The notes below the pieces were generated by a model. It saw only the letters and a list, made by a program, of their open reading frames with translations. It was not told the origin of the DNA and made no database searches. The position numbers were made by a program, and so were the translations under genes. From assembly GCA_937902925.1 (NCBI GenBank), contig CALFNN010000044.1, positions 1-35,319 of the forward strand: DNA of 35,319 nt, given 5' to 3'. How positions within the stretch are numbered: the first letter of the stretch is position 1; every line of letters begins with the position of its first letter. Origin of the DNA: an uncultured Opitutaceae bacterium. GTDB taxonomy: Bacteria; Verrucomicrobiota; Verrucomicrobiia; Opitutales; Opitutaceae. Shown here in pieces: positions 35,277-35,319 of the stretch.

Positions 35277-35319
35277 GGAGAGGTGGCAGAGTGGTCTATC
35301 GCGGCGGTCTTGAAAACCG
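35277..35319 (+). tRNA. tRNA-Ser (anticodon TGA), 3' part outside window
   Basis: The sequence begins with acceptor arm GGAGAGG, then TGGCAGAGTGGTC of the serine-type D arm, and an anticodon arm CGGT-CTTGAAA-ACCG whose loop gives anticodon TGA (serine). The window stops right after the anticodon stem, so the variable arm, T arm and 3' end cannot be seen. The match to bacterial tRNA-Ser(TGA) is close. Confidence 0.9.

Noticed and set aside
35264-35278. CCGGCG/CGCCGG hairpin before tRNA-Ser as a terminator
   Set aside because: The stem overlaps the first bases of the tRNA and has no U-run, so it is probably a chance GC palindrome.

Overview
The window is about 35 kb of very GC-rich, tightly packed bacterial chromosome. 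Gene order, GC-rich codon use, the GxxExxY-type gene, the system II (ResB/CcsA) cytochrome c genes and the many PAS-type sensors suggest a verrucomicrobial relative of the Opitutaceae. This is inferred from gene content only; no rRNA gene is present. Most of the window is housekeeping or ordinary accessory content. Many neighbours are joined by ATGA or GTGA start/stop overlaps, and two convergent gene pairs overlap at their stop codons.

Layout. (1) 1-4534, plus strand: the C-terminal part of ychF, a membrane protein with a GT-C/TMTC-like N-terminus and a TPR tail, and a PAS-PAS-PP2C (RsbU-like) phosphatase. (2) 4531-8509, minus strand: an operon read pxpB-pxpC-pxpA-DUF969-DUF979, which encodes 5-oxoprolinase plus a probable two-component membrane transporter. 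(3) 8655-13423, plus strand: an internally duplicated lipoprotein, resB and ccsA. A frameshifted GxxExxY gene sits between resB and ccsA, bounded by inverted 9-bp-period repeats. (4) 13409-18651: recN (minus), then a tetR-emrB-emrA efflux operon (plus) with a palindrome at the tetR start codon. (5) 18661-27073, minus strand: DUF2851, then nusA-infB-rbfA-nrnA-truB-ribF and tRNA-Val(GAC), closed by a hairpin terminator. A promoter-like sequence and a terminator-like hairpin with an overlapping alternative stem lie in the nusA leader. (6) 27179-35213, plus strand: a signalling block of periplasmic binding protein, PAS histidine kinase, LuxR-type regulator, lone receiver, hybrid kinase, chemoreceptor without a clear HAMP domain, and receiver. 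A tRNA-Ser(TGA) begins at the right edge and is cut by the window end.

How the parts work together. The translation/transcription operon (nusA to ribF) is conserved in content and may be controlled by attenuation in its leader. The pxp operon should import 5-oxoproline or a related compound and open it to glutamate. ResB and CcsA form the haem delivery and ligation complex for extracytoplasmic c-type cytochromes. The signalling block probably couples a periplasmic ligand to transcription through the LuxR-type regulator, with further receivers and a chemoreceptor next door. No CheA or CheW is present in the window.

The most interesting signals are the nusA leader architecture and the repeat-bounded GxxExxY cassette. 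No wholly new system was identified with confidence.
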